A DNA stretch of 64,000 bases from Palsa-504 sp963808615 (GTDB lineage: Bacteria > Actinomycetota > Actinomycetes > Streptosporangiales > Streptosporangiaceae). The stretch covers positions 1 to 64,000 of the forward strand of contig CAWEGV010000006.1 of assembly GCA_963808615.1 (NCBI GenBank). The letters run 5' to 3'. The translations under genes and the position numbers were made by a program. Positions within the stretch are counted from its first letter, which is position 1; each line of letters begins with the position of its first letter. Positions 24,879 to 32,284 of this stretch are shown here, in pieces. Below the pieces are notes generated by a model that did no database searches, was not told the DNA's origin, and worked only from the letters and a program-made list of their open reading frames with translations.

Positions 24879-25838
24879 GCATCAACTCGTCGGCGGCGGT
24901 CGCCTCGAGCAGGCCGGCCAGGCCGCGGCGGACAGTCTCGGGCGAGCCGATGACCTGGGTGGCCTGCCGGTCCGTTACGAAGGCGCGCTCCAGCTCGTTG
25001 TAAGGGTAGGCGGCCGCCTCCTCGGGTGAGGGCAGCGGACCAGGCCGGCCCGGAGCCGCAGGAATGACAGCGCGCCCGGGCCGGCCAGCCAGCGAGCCCG
25101 CTCATCGGTGTCCGCGCAGACCACCGCGGCCGCGACCATGGCGTGGGGGCGGTCGAGGGTCTCGGACGGGCGGAAGGCCGAGCGGTACAGGGCCAGTGCT
25201 GGGAGCGTATTGGCCGGACTGAAGTGGTGCGCGAACGCGAACGGCAGGCCGAGCAACCCGGCCACCTGTGCGCTGTAGCCGCTCGAACCGAGTAGCCACA
25301 GGGCGGGCTGGTGGCCCAGGCCGGGTACCGCAGTGATCCCCGCGAACGGGTGATCCTCGGGCCAGTGGCCGGTAAAGAACCCGAGCAGGTCCAGGAGCTG
25401 ATCGGGGAAATCGTCCGCGGACAGCGTCTCGGGCGAGCGGCGCAGCGCCGCGGCCGTGACCTGGTCCGTGCCCGGCGCGCGGCCGATGCCCAGGTCGATG
25501 CGGCCGGGATGGAGTGCCTCGAGCATCCCGAACTGCTCGGCGATCACCAGCGAGACATGGTTCGGCAGCATCACCCCGCCGGAGCCGACCCGGATGGTCC
25601 CGGTCGCGTCGGCAATGTGGCCGATCAGCACCGCAGGGGCCGAACTGGCGATGCCGGGCATGTTGTGATGCTCGGCGACCCAGAACCGCCGGAAACCCAG
25701 CCGCTCGGCGTGCCGGGCCAACTCGATGGTGGCGCGTAGCGCGTCGCCGGCGTCCCCGCCGTCCGGCACCGGGGCTAGGTCCAGCACCGATACAGGCACG
25801 GAACCGGGGCCGAAGGTCAGGATGCTGGTGGCGGCCAT
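24691..25838 (-). pseudogene. LLM-class flavin-dependent oxidoreductase, frameshifted
   Basis: Bacterial-luciferase-like monooxygenase. From ATG 25838 the frame gives SILTFGPGSVPVSVLDLAPV, HAERLGFRRFWVAEHHNMPG, GSGGVMLPNHVSLVIAEQFG and LHPGRIDLGIGRAPGTD, all standard for the LLM family. Near 25046-25050 (after LRLRAGL) one base appears lost; the expected continuation SPEEAAAYPYNELERAFV and LMLTTMVFDPADRLRSFELV lies in another frame down to 24691. The 3' part is antisense to the GNAT remnant. Functional only if the frameshift is a sequencing error. Confidence 0.82.
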
Positions 25839-25896
25839 GTCGTCCACGACTTGTCCCAACAGCGCGCGATGTCGTGTTCTTCCGCCAGGTCAGGTC

Positions 25897-25929
25897 TTGC
25901 AAAGATAGCTTTGCAAAGATATCTTTGCA
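25897..25929 (+). promoter_or_regulatory. Two overlapping ArsR-type operators
   Basis: TTGCAAAGATAGCTTTGCAA (25897-25916) and the perfect palindrome TGCAAAGATATCTTTGCA (25912-25929) overlap by 5 bases and end 2 bases before the ATG at 25932. A -10-like TATCTT (25919-25924) within the second site would place the transcript start at or next to the ATG, so a leaderless message repressed by its own product is likely. Confidence 0.78.
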
Positions 25930-25931
25930 TT

Positions 25932-26807
25932 ATGGCGAGGGAAGAGACGGGCCGCGGCGACGGCATCGAGCCAGGTCAGACCGGGGACGTGACGGGACGG
26001 ACGGGCAAGACGGCCGGCAGTGCGACGGGACGGACGGGCAAGACGGCCGGCAGTGCGACGGGACGGACGGGCAAGACGGCCGGCAGTGCGACGGGACGGA
26101 CGGGCAAGACGGCCGGCAGTGCGACGGGACGGACGGGCAAGACGGCCGGCAGTGCGACGGGACGGACGGGCAAGACGGCCGGCAGTGCGACGGGACGGAC
26201 GGGCAAGACGGCCGGCAGTGCGACGGGACGGACGGTTACTCAACTGACGGATCCGCGGGCGCTGCGGGCCTACGCGCATCCGATACGGATGAAGCTAGTG
26301 GGGCTGCTGCGAACCGAGGGGCCGCTGACCGCGACCCGGGCCGGGGAGCTGCTCGGCGAGTCCTCGGGAACCACGTCGTTCCATCTGCGGCAGCTAGCCA
26401 AATACGGGCTGGTCGAGGAGGCGGGAGGCGGCACCGGCCGGGAGAAGCCGTGGCAGGCGACCACCACGTCCACTGCCTGGGACTCGACCGACGCTACGCC
26501 GGAGCTCGCCGCGGCGGCCGGCATGCTGAACACGGTCATCGCCGAGCAGTACTTCGAGCAGCTGATGCGGTGGCTGGAGGCCCGGCCAGGCGAGCCTGCG
26601 GAGTGGCAAGATGCGGGCCCGTTCGGCGACCGGATCCTGTACGTGACCGCCGAGGAACTGTCCGAGCTGAGCCGCAAGGTCGGTGACCTGGTCGACGAGT
26701 ACTTCGAGCGGCAAGTCAGGCCAGAACTGCGCCCGGCCGGATCGCGTCTGGTCACGTGGCTGCACCTGGCCTTCCCCAACGACTTCAGGTCCGGGAGGCA
26801 GCGATGA
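25932..26807 (+). CDS. Winged-helix (ArsR-like) regulator with seven-fold N-terminal repeat
   Basis: Transcription factor of 291 residues. Residues 21-97 are seven exact copies of an 11-residue basic unit (TGRTGKTAGSA); after it comes an ArsR/helix-turn-helix domain: LTDPRALRAYAHPIRMKLVG, LTATRAGELLGESSGTTSFH, LRQLAKYGLVEEAGGG. The remaining 120 residues are a helical C-terminal domain common in regulators of MFS genes. The stop overlaps the MFS start (ATGA at 26804-26807), so it is likely the exporter's repressor. The two palindromes directly ahead of ATG 25932 fit autoregulation, and there is no ribosome-binding site, consistent with a leaderless message. The repeat could be a flexible DNA-contacting arm; that is inference. 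Confidence 0.88.
   Translation: MAREETGRGDGIEPGQTGDVTGRTGKTAGSATGRTGKTAGSATGRTGKTAGSATGRTGKTAGSATGRTGKTAGSATGRTGKTAGSATGRTGKTAGSATGRTVTQLTDPRALRAYAHPIRMKLVGLLRTEGPLTATRAGELLGESSGTTSFHLRQLAKYGLVEEAGGGTGREKPWQATTTSTAWDSTDATPELAAAAGMLNTVIAEQYFEQLMRWLEARPGEPAEWQDAGPFGDRILYVTAEELSELSRKVGDLVDEYFERQVRPELRPAGSRLVTWLHLAFPNDFRSGRQR
25992..26222 (+). repeat. 33-bp coding minisatellite, seven identical copies
   Basis: Units start at 25992 and recur every 33 bases, each encoding TGRTGKTAGSA, with a partial eighth at 26223. The copies are identical at the DNA level, third positions included, which points to recent expansion or ongoing homogenisation. All lie inside the regulator gene and keep its frame. 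Confidence 0.95.
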
Positions 26808-28018
26808 TCCCGGCCCTGCTGCGGAACCAGGTGTTCCGCAGGTACTGGAGCGCGTCGACGGTGTCGATGTTCGGCGACCAGATCGCCGGGATCGCGCTGC
26901 CGCTGACCGGGGTGATCGCGCTGCACGTCAGCGCGGCGCAGATGGGGTTCTTGACGGCGCTGGAGTGGCTGCCGAGCCTGCTGTTCGGGCTCCCGGCCGG
27001 GGCCTGGGTGGACCGGCGGGGGCGGCGGCGGGCCACGATGATCGCCGCCGACCTGGGCCGGGCCGCGCTGTTTGCCAGCATCCCGGTCTGCTATGCGCTG
27101 CACGTGCTGACGCTGGCGCAACTGTACGCGGTGACGTTCGGCGCCGGCGCGCTGAGCATCTTGTTCAACGTGTCGGACGCGACGCTGTTCGTGTCGATCG
27201 TGGCGCCGGAGCGCTACGTGGACGGGCAGTCGCTGCTCTACGGCAGCCGGGCGCTGTCGTTCGTGGGGGGGCCGAGCGTGGGCGGGGCGCTGGTGCAAAC
27301 GCTGTCGGCGCCATTCGCCGTGGCCGCGGACGCGCTGTCGTTCCTCGGCTCGGCCTTCTTCCTGAGCCGGATCCGGCCCGCCGAGCCTCCAGCGGACCCG
27401 GCCCCGGGGTCGATCACCACGGGCGTTCGGTTCATCGCGGGCTCGGACATCGTCCGCTCGTCGCTGATCGCGGTGGCCACCATCAACTTCTTCAACCTCA
27501 TGTTCTTCGCGCTGTCGCTGCTCTACGCGGTGCGCGTGCTGCACATCCGGCCCGCCGTGCTGGGCCTGCTGCTCGGGATGGCCGCCGTCGGCAGTCTGCT
27601 CGGCGCGGCGGCGACCAAGCCGATCGCGGCCCGAGTCGGGGCAGGCTGGGCCTACACGGCAGGCTGCCTGCTGTTCACCGCGCCGGTGGTGCTGTGGCCG
27701 CTGGCCCATGGCGGCTCGGCGCTGGGCATGTTGTTCACCGCGGAGTTCGTGATGGGGTTCGGGGTGATGGTGCTGGACATCAGCATCGGGGCGATCTTCG
27801 CCGCGGTGATCCCGGACACGCTGCGGTCCCGGGTCACCGGCGCGTTCCAGGCCGTCAACTACGGCACCCGGCCGCTGGGGGCGTTGCTCGGCGGGCTGCT
27901 GGGCACGGTCATCGGCCTGCGCCCGGCGCTGTGGGTGGCCGCGCTCGGCGGCATCGCCGGGTTCTTCCTGCTGCTGCCCTCGCCGCTGCCGGGATACCGG
28001 CTCCCGACCGGAGCCTAG
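26804..28018 (+). CDS. MFS transporter
   Basis: Major-facilitator exporter of 404 residues, twelve helices. The start NQVFRRYWSASTVSMFGDQI and the loop motif GAWVDRRGRRRATMIAADL are those of the MefA/NreB-type drug or metal exporters. ATG 26804 is set by GGGAGG upstream and by the 4-base overlap with the regulator gene; the longer frame upstream is rejected. Regulated, most likely, by the preceding repeat-bearing protein. The substrate is unknown. Confidence 0.9.
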   Translation: MIPALLRNQVFRRYWSASTVSMFGDQIAGIALPLTGVIALHVSAAQMGFLTALEWLPSLLFGLPAGAWVDRRGRRRATMIAADLGRAALFASIPVCYALHVLTLAQLYAVTFGAGALSILFNVSDATLFVSIVAPERYVDGQSLLYGSRALSFVGGPSVGGALVQTLSAPFAVAADALSFLGSAFFLSRIRPAEPPADPAPGSITTGVRFIAGSDIVRSSLIAVATINFFNLMFFALSLLYAVRVLHIRPAVLGLLLGMAAVGSLLGAAATKPIAARVGAGWAYTAGCLLFTAPVVLWPLAHGGSALGMLFTAEFVMGFGVMVLDISIGAIFAAVIPDTLRSRVTGAFQAVNYGTRPLGALLGGLLGTVIGLRPALWVAALGGIAGFFLLLPSPLPGYRLPTGA

Positions 28019-28147
28019 GTCTGCTCAGGGGGTTAGCGCTGGCGACCTGCTCCGCCCTGCCACCCGCTTCGTGGTGCGAAGCTCCAGTCCGGCAGGCTCG
28101 CAGCTCCACCTAACTCAGGGCATCCTCCGTCACTGGCGGGACGAGGA

Positions 28148-28249
28148 TCAAAATACTGTGGCCTGGATGAGCTTCTCTCCCCAGTAGGCCAGGTTATTGC
28201 CGATGGCCAGGGTATCGGGGTAGCCGGGGCCAGCACTCGCACCTGGTCG
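28148..28249 (-). pseudogene. Short remnant of a TPR protein
   Basis: Minus-strand residues read RVL(G)P, then GYPDTLAIGNNLAYWGEKLI up to a TGA at 28148. This matches the kinesin-light-chain-type TPR repeat signature (HPDTLAxRNNLA) of actinobacterial NB-ARC/TPR proteins. A one-base loss after CTGG splits the repeat over two frames. Only about 34 codons survive in the 369-base gap 28019-28387; the rest of the gap holds the inverted repeat at 28251-28289 and nothing else I recognise. Confidence 0.5.
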
Positions 28250-28250
28250 T

Positions 28251-28289
28251 CGGTAGTGGGTCAGCTTGAAGGTCAAACTGACCCACTAC
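28251..28289. terminator. 13-bp perfect inverted repeat
   Basis: GGTAGTGGGTCAG (28251-28263) pairs exactly with 28277-28289 across a 13-base loop. It lies between the TPR remnant and the end of a DUF1707 gene. It could be a terminator for genes arriving from either side, or a leftover mobile-element end. Confidence 0.5.
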
Positions 28290-28387
28290 CCATTTATGGG
28301 ACGACTGCGGAGGGCGGCATGTCCTTCACTGGCCACGACGCCAAACGACCCCTGCCTGGCACGCCAGGGCAAGGGCCCTGCGGACGG

Positions 28388-28987
28388 TCAGGCGCGGGAG
28401 GCCAGGCGGACACGCTGCCGCCAGAGGGCATGGCCGGTGAGCAGTAGGCGGGCCATCCGCGCGACACGGCTCAGCCACGGCTGTCCGGTCACCAGCGGCA
28501 TCGCCTCGATCCAGGCGTGGCGCCGCCACAGCCGCCGGGCCAGCCACACCAAGGCACCCACGGCGGCCACGCCGGCGGCGAGGATCGCCAGCAGTGCGCC
28601 CACCACGACGCCGAGCAGTCCGCCGTGCACCAGGAAAGCGGTAATCAGCAAAGTGAGGACCAGCAGGCTTCCAGCGGTCACGACGCCGAACGCCAGCAAG
28701 ACGCGGCGGCCCGCGCGGGCCAGGGCGGCGCGCACCTGCGCGACGTTGGGCGCGTAACCGCCTGGGTAGCCGCCCCACAGCCCCCCAGGGAGGATGGCCA
28801 CGCCTTCGTGCGGCAGGCTATCGGTCACCGTGCCCAGCTCGCGGGCGGTCTGCGCCCGGTACACGGCATCCAGCCGGTCCTGGAACTCATCCAGGGAAAG
28901 ACGACCCGCCGCGTAATGCTCGCGCAGCTGGGCGGCCGCCGCGTCTCGGTCCGCCTCCGTCACTGCCGCGCCGCCGTGCCTCGCCAC
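28388..28987 (-). CDS. DUF1707 protein with two membrane helices
   Basis: A 199-residue membrane protein of unknown function. Residues 8-60 form a DUF1707 domain (TEADRDAAAAQLREHYAAGR, LSLDEFQDRLDAVYRAQTAREL, then a DSLP tail), a short helical module frequent in actinobacteria. Two membrane segments follow (about residues 100-120 and 125-150), then a basic C-terminus. GTG 28987 is chosen because GGGGAGG lies 5 bases ahead; the frame upstream to 29380 is antisense to nothing conserved and overlaps the next DUF1707 gene. Same orientation as the two genes after it. Confidence 0.8.
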   Translation of the reverse strand: MARHGGAAVTEADRDAAAAQLREHYAAGRLSLDEFQDRLDAVYRAQTARELGTVTDSLPHEGVAILPGGLWGGYPGGYAPNVAQVRAALARAGRRVLLAFGVVTAGSLLVLTLLITAFLVHGGLLGVVVGALLAILAAGVAAVGALVWLARRLWRRHAWIEAMPLVTGQPWLSRVARMARLLLTGHALWRQRVRLASRA

Positions 28988-29118
28988 AAGTACCTCCCCG
29001 TCCGTTCCCGGGGCGTCCCCAGGAGTTGATGCTGACACGATATGTCGCGTTGCCGCGCGGGGCAAGTGGTCAGCGACGCGGAAGGCCCGGCCGTGCGTCG
29101 GCTTAAGAGCGTCAGATA

Positions 29119-29730
29119 TCAATATCCGCCCTTGCGGTGGCGCTGCCTGATCTTGATGTAGCCGAACAGCGGGCGGCCGGTCACGATGACGGTCGGCGCG
29201 CCAGGATCCGCGATTTCCGCGGCCTTGTTGCTGATGTGCCCGGTATAGGTGCTCAGAGGACCGACGCGAGCCGCCCAGCCTTCGGGCAGGATGAGCTGGA
29301 TCCACCCGGTCTGGGTCATCACCTCCACGGTGACCTCGCGGTATGCGCAGGAGGCCTGGGTGAAGTCGATGGTGATCCACCCGGTGGTGGACTCGGCGGT
29401 GATCCGCCGCGGGACGATCCAGCGGCCGGCCTGCCTGATGTTGGGCGTCGTAGTCCGCAGGACCAGCGTGCCGGGCTCCACGCCGATGCCGGGCAACGAG
29501 GTGAACGGCGGCTGACCGGGCAGGTCCGCCAGCAAGGCCGCGAGCTGGCCGTAGGTCCTGGCCCCGTAGGCCTGGCCAAGCCGCTCATCCAGCTCCCACG
29601 GTTCGATCCGGCCCTCACTCGCGGCGACCCGCAGCCGCTCGGCCACGGCGTCCCGGTCCGCGTCCGAGGCACGCTGGGAGGCGATGCCGCCCGGCTCCGG
29701 CACCGCCGCCGACCGATCCGCGTCGGTCAT
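29119..29730 (-). CDS. DUF1707 domain protein with LiaF-like C-terminal domain
   Basis: Soluble protein of 203 residues. DUF1707 domain at about 20-70 (RASDADRDAVAERLRVAASE, RIEPWELDERLGQAYGART), followed by a beta-rich domain like the cell-wall-active antibiotics response (DUF2154/LiaF) domain: LVLRTTTPNIRQAGRWIVP, TTGWITIDFTQA, TQTGWIQLILPEGWAARV, IVTGRPLFGYIKIRQR. Such proteins are thought to relate to envelope stress, but no role is established here. ATG 29730 is taken as start; GTG 29763 is possible and no strong ribosome-binding site favours either. It probably forms a unit with the hypothetical gene upstream (29765-30373). Confidence 0.82.
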   Translation of the reverse strand: MTDADRSAAVPEPGGIASQRASDADRDAVAERLRVAASEGRIEPWELDERLGQAYGARTYGQLAALLADLPGQPPFTSLPGIGVEPGTLVLRTTTPNIRQAGRWIVPRRITAESTTGWITIDFTQASCAYREVTVEVMTQTGWIQLILPEGWAARVGPLSTYTGHISNKAAEIADPGAPTVIVTGRPLFGYIKIRQRHRKGGY

Positions 29731-29764
29731 AGGGTGACTGTAGCCGCAGAGGCTGGCCTTCACG

Positions 29765-30373
29765 TCACTCGTGGTGCACGGCAGCGAGCAGGGCAGCGTA
29801 GGAGCGGATCAGGGCGGCGTGTTCGGCCGGGAGCAGCGGGCTGCCGGGCTGGCAGCCTTCCCTGACCCATTGATCGGAGAGGTCCATGGCCCGGGCCCGC
29901 TCCACCGCGGCAAGCCGCATCGCGGCCTCGGGCTCGCCGTAGAGGTAGCAGTACAGCCGGGTGACCGCCTCGACCAGCTCCTCGGAGGGCGCGGCTGAGG
30001 TCGGCGAATGCTGGGCCTCGCGGTGCGCGCGCCACCAGTCGACCTCGAGCTCGGCCGCCTTGGCTGGGTTGGCGGGCTCGCCGTAGCTGAGCCTGACCAG
30101 CGCGTAGAACCGGCGCATGCAGGCCCGGGCGCGCTCGGGGTCGTTGTCGGGGAACGGAGCCCACAGCTGGTTGGCGCGCAGCACCAGCCAGGCACCGTGC
30201 AGGGTCCGGATCCAGTCCATGCCGAAGCCGGCCCGGACCAGGCCCACCGAAGCCACCAGCACCTGGGGCCAGCGTCGTAGGTAGTAGCCGACCCAGGCGC
30301 GGTACTCCTGGTCGGCGATCCGGACCGGATCGAATGACCGCAGCCGGTTCGGCGCCCTTGTCCCAGTGCTCAT
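29765..30373 (-). CDS. Conserved hypothetical protein, 202 residues
   Basis: Soluble, mostly helical protein that I do not recognise. Visible segments include VRIADQEYRAWVGYYLRRWP, LVLRANQLWAPFPDNDPE, RRFYALVRLSYGEPANP and YCYLYGEPEAAMRLAAVE. The tandem mentions of YGEP and the many aromatic residues suggest a two-lobed helical bundle. ATG 30373 is well supported by GAGGAGGGG just upstream. It is divergent from the decayed TetR gene and shares its operator region, so it was probably that TetR protein's target and may now be unregulated. No membrane segments or signal peptide. Confidence 0.72.
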   Translation of the reverse strand: MSTGTRAPNRLRSFDPVRIADQEYRAWVGYYLRRWPQVLVASVGLVRAGFGMDWIRTLHGAWLVLRANQLWAPFPDNDPERARACMRRFYALVRLSYGEPANPAKAAELEVDWWRAHREAQHSPTSAAPSEELVEAVTRLYCYLYGEPEAAMRLAAVERARAMDLSDQWVREGCQPGSPLLPAEHAALIRSYAALLAAVHHE

Positions 30374-30456
30374 GACCCCTCCTCGTTTCACCCTATTACC
30401 GCTGTTCTCCTTGCATCCTGGCCTGATACATGGCAGTCGGCACGGACTTGCCATAG

Positions 30457-30482
30457 TTGACATATTCATGCCATTTATGGCA
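30457..30482. promoter_or_regulatory. TetR-type operator in divergent promoter
   Basis: A TTGACA box at 30457-30462 is followed by the palindrome TGCCATTTATGGCA (30469-30482), 10 bases before the TetR ATG. It lies in the gap shared with the divergent hypothetical gene, the normal place for a TetR autoregulatory site. Confidence 0.65.
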
Positions 30483-30492
30483 CGATCGTGTC

Positions 30493-31097
30493 ATGACGTC
30501 CGGGAGCAGTATCCGTGAGCGGCAGGCAGCCGTCATCAGAGAGGCGATCCTCGACGCCCTCGCCACCCTGTTGGATCACCATGACCCAGAACGACGTCGC
30601 GATGTCGCAGGTCGCAGCCGACGCGGGCATTTCGCTGCGCACCCTCTACCGCTACTTCCCGACGCGGGAGGCCATGTTCGAACGCGGTCGGAGACCACGT
30701 GGCCGCGCGTCTCGGGCTGCCGCGCGAGATCGAGGGCGCGGACGACATCTCCCGGATGTTCCTGGAGTCAGCCAGGCGCGGGGCGCAGAGCCCGGAGCTG
30801 GTGCGGACCATGCTGTGGAGCCGGCTGGGCCGGCGGGCCCGCTCGGCGCACCGGCGGCGGCGGGTGGAGTCCATCACCACGGCCCTGGCCGAGGTGACCT
30901 CGCACCTCCCACCAGCCGAGGCACGCCGAAGGGAAGGCGCGATCGTCTACCTGACCAGCCTGCTGGCCTGGATCACGGTCAGCGAGGAGTGCGGGCTCAG
31001 CGCGGAAGACGCGCAGCTCGGTATCGCCTGGGCCATCGACACCCTGGTGGCCGATCTCCGGCGGGAAAACCAGACCGCACGTACAGCCGAAACCTGA
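30493..31097 (+). pseudogene. TetR-family regulator, two frameshifts
   Basis: The pieces of one TetR protein lie in three frames. Frame 1 from ATG 30493 gives IRERQAAVIREAILDALATL; after about 30585 frame 2 gives the helix-turn-helix VAMSQVAADAGISLRTLYRYFPTREAMFER; after about 30690 frame 3 gives the ligand domain (VAARLGLPREIEGADDISRM through LGIAWAIDTLVADLRRE) to the stop at 31097. Neither frameshift lies in an obvious homopolymer. The protein is almost certainly not made in functional form unless both are sequencing errors. Its operator remains at 30469-30482. Confidence 0.85.
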
Positions 31098-31116
31098 GAT
31101 CAATGGGAGGGACGCC

Positions 31117-31653
31117 ATGACCGACACGCACCCCGCTACCGCACCTGCGGCGGCCCAGCCGCTGGCCCGGTACACCACGGCCGGAACCGGCGAGGCCTAC
31201 TGGTTCTTCGACTCGCTGATGGTCATCCGGGCCGACCAGCCAGACCAGCCCGTGATCATCGAGGCCACGGTGGCGCCAGGTGGCGGTGCTCCGCTGCATG
31301 TGCACGCCGACCTGGACGACAGCTTCTACCTCGTGGCCGGGAGGCTCGCCATGCGCTGCGGCGAGCAGGCCTTCGCGGTCAGCCCCGGCGATTACGTCGC
31401 CCTGCCGCACGGCGTCCCGCACACCTTCCGTGTGGTGGGCGACGAGCCGGCCGTCATGCTCCAGGTCCACGCCGACGACTCGTTCCTGCGTTTCGTCAGG
31501 ACCGTCGGCCGGCCAGCGCTCAGCCGCACCCTGCCGCCGGATGGGTTGCCCGCCTCGGACATGGACGCGGCGTTCGAGGCGGCCGCGCGTACCGGCCAGC
31601 CGGTCATCGGTCCTCCGATGAGCGACGAAGAGGCCGCCCTCATCACCGCCTGA
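31117..31653 (+). CDS. Cupin-domain protein
   Basis: A 178-residue cupin, possibly a metal-dependent dioxygenase or sensor of the quercetinase/bicupin-like group. Motif 1 is APLHVHADLDDSFYLVAGRL with two histidines and an Asp where Glu is usual; motif 2 is DYVALPHGVPHTFRV with the third histidine. The C-terminal 50 residues are helical. GGGAGGG precedes ATG 31117. It starts 19 bases after the decayed TetR gene and was probably in one operon with it. The substrate is unknown. Confidence 0.85.
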   Translation: MTDTHPATAPAAAQPLARYTTAGTGEAYWFFDSLMVIRADQPDQPVIIEATVAPGGGAPLHVHADLDDSFYLVAGRLAMRCGEQAFAVSPGDYVALPHGVPHTFRVVGDEPAVMLQVHADDSFLRFVRTVGRPALSRTLPPDGLPASDMDAAFEAAARTGQPVIGPPMSDEEAALITA

Positions 31654-31709
31654 CCCGACAGCAGCAGGATCGGCAGGCGTCCGCCGCGCGGCGCCACCAA
31701 GGATGCGGC

Positions 31710-31759
31710 GGGCTGAGACCACGGTCCGTTCGGTATAAAAAGGTCTTCGCGGAGGGGAT
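31710..31759. repeat. Second copy of the ACCACGG/GTATAAAAAG element
   Basis: Aligns over about 46 bases with 5162-5207: GGGCT, three variable bases, ACCACGGtCCGTTC, GTATAAAAAG, a short variable part and CGGAGGGGA. Here it lies between two convergent genes (cupin stop 31653, DUF2237 stop 31771) and drives no evident gene, so it looks like a duplicated promoter/RBS segment left without its gene, or a dispersed binding site. Confidence 0.6.
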
Positions 31760-31770
31760 GGCCCGCGCGG

Positions 31771-32163
31771 TCATTCGTCCAGGGCGCCTGCGTCCGCGGG
31801 GACGTCCACGGAATACCGCCTGAGCACGTCCAGCGGGACAATCTCCAGCGCGCGCTCGTGAGTCGAGGCCAGCACGACCGGGGCGGCGGCGCCGTCGCGA
31901 TGCGCGCGCAGCCAGTTCGCCGCGGTCACGCACCACCGGTCCCCCGGCACCAGCCCGGGAAAGCTGAACTGGGGCATCGGCGTGGACAGGTCGTTGCCGA
32001 TGCCGCGCTGATGCGCGAGGAATTCCGCGGTCACCACGGCGCAGATCGTGTGACTGCCCAGGTCTTCGGGCCCGGTCGTGCAGCAGCCGTCCCGGTAAAA
32101 GCCGGTGAGAGGATCGGATCCACATGGCTCGAGCTCGCTGCCGAGCACATTTCGGTCGCCCAT
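31771..32163 (-). CDS. DUF2237 family protein
   Basis: A 130-residue protein of the DUF2237 family, function unknown. Typical features are the N-terminal NVLGSELEPCGSDPLTGFYR, the CCTTGPEDLGSHTICAVVT segment with neighbouring cysteines, and GDRWCVTAANWLRAH with VVLASTHERALE near the end. Conserved Cys and His residues suggest metal binding. Start ATG 32163. It is divergent from the Rieske oxygenase, whose operator lies 100 bases upstream, but there is no direct sign of shared control. Confidence 0.85.
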   Translation of the reverse strand: MGDRNVLGSELEPCGSDPLTGFYRDGCCTTGPEDLGSHTICAVVTAEFLAHQRGIGNDLSTPMPQFSFPGLVPGDRWCVTAANWLRAHRDGAAAPVVLASTHERALEIVPLDVLRRYSVDVPADAGALDE

Positions 32164-32259
32164 GCTTGCAGTATCGGTATCCCGGCGGCGGGTAGCAAGA
32201 TCAGCAGATCACCGGTGAACGGCCGGGCGCCGGACTAGACAGGGCTCCGGCGGGCCGCA

Positions 32260-32284
32260 TAATCTTGACTGTATGGTCAGTCAA
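32260..32284 (+). promoter_or_regulatory. TetR-type operator and -10 box of the Rieske gene (regulon site C)
   Basis: A -10-like TAATCT (32260-32265) runs into TTGACTGTATGGTCAGTCAA (32265-32284). Its 16-base core GACTGTATGGTCAGTC differs from the sites at 40271 and 60413 only in the central six bases. The operator covers ATG 32273; with the -10 box this predicts a leaderless transcript blocked by the repressor. Confidence 0.7.

Noticed and set aside
25992..26222. CRISPR array
   Set aside because: Seven identical 33-bp units without spacers lie inside an open regulator gene and encode an exact peptide repeat.
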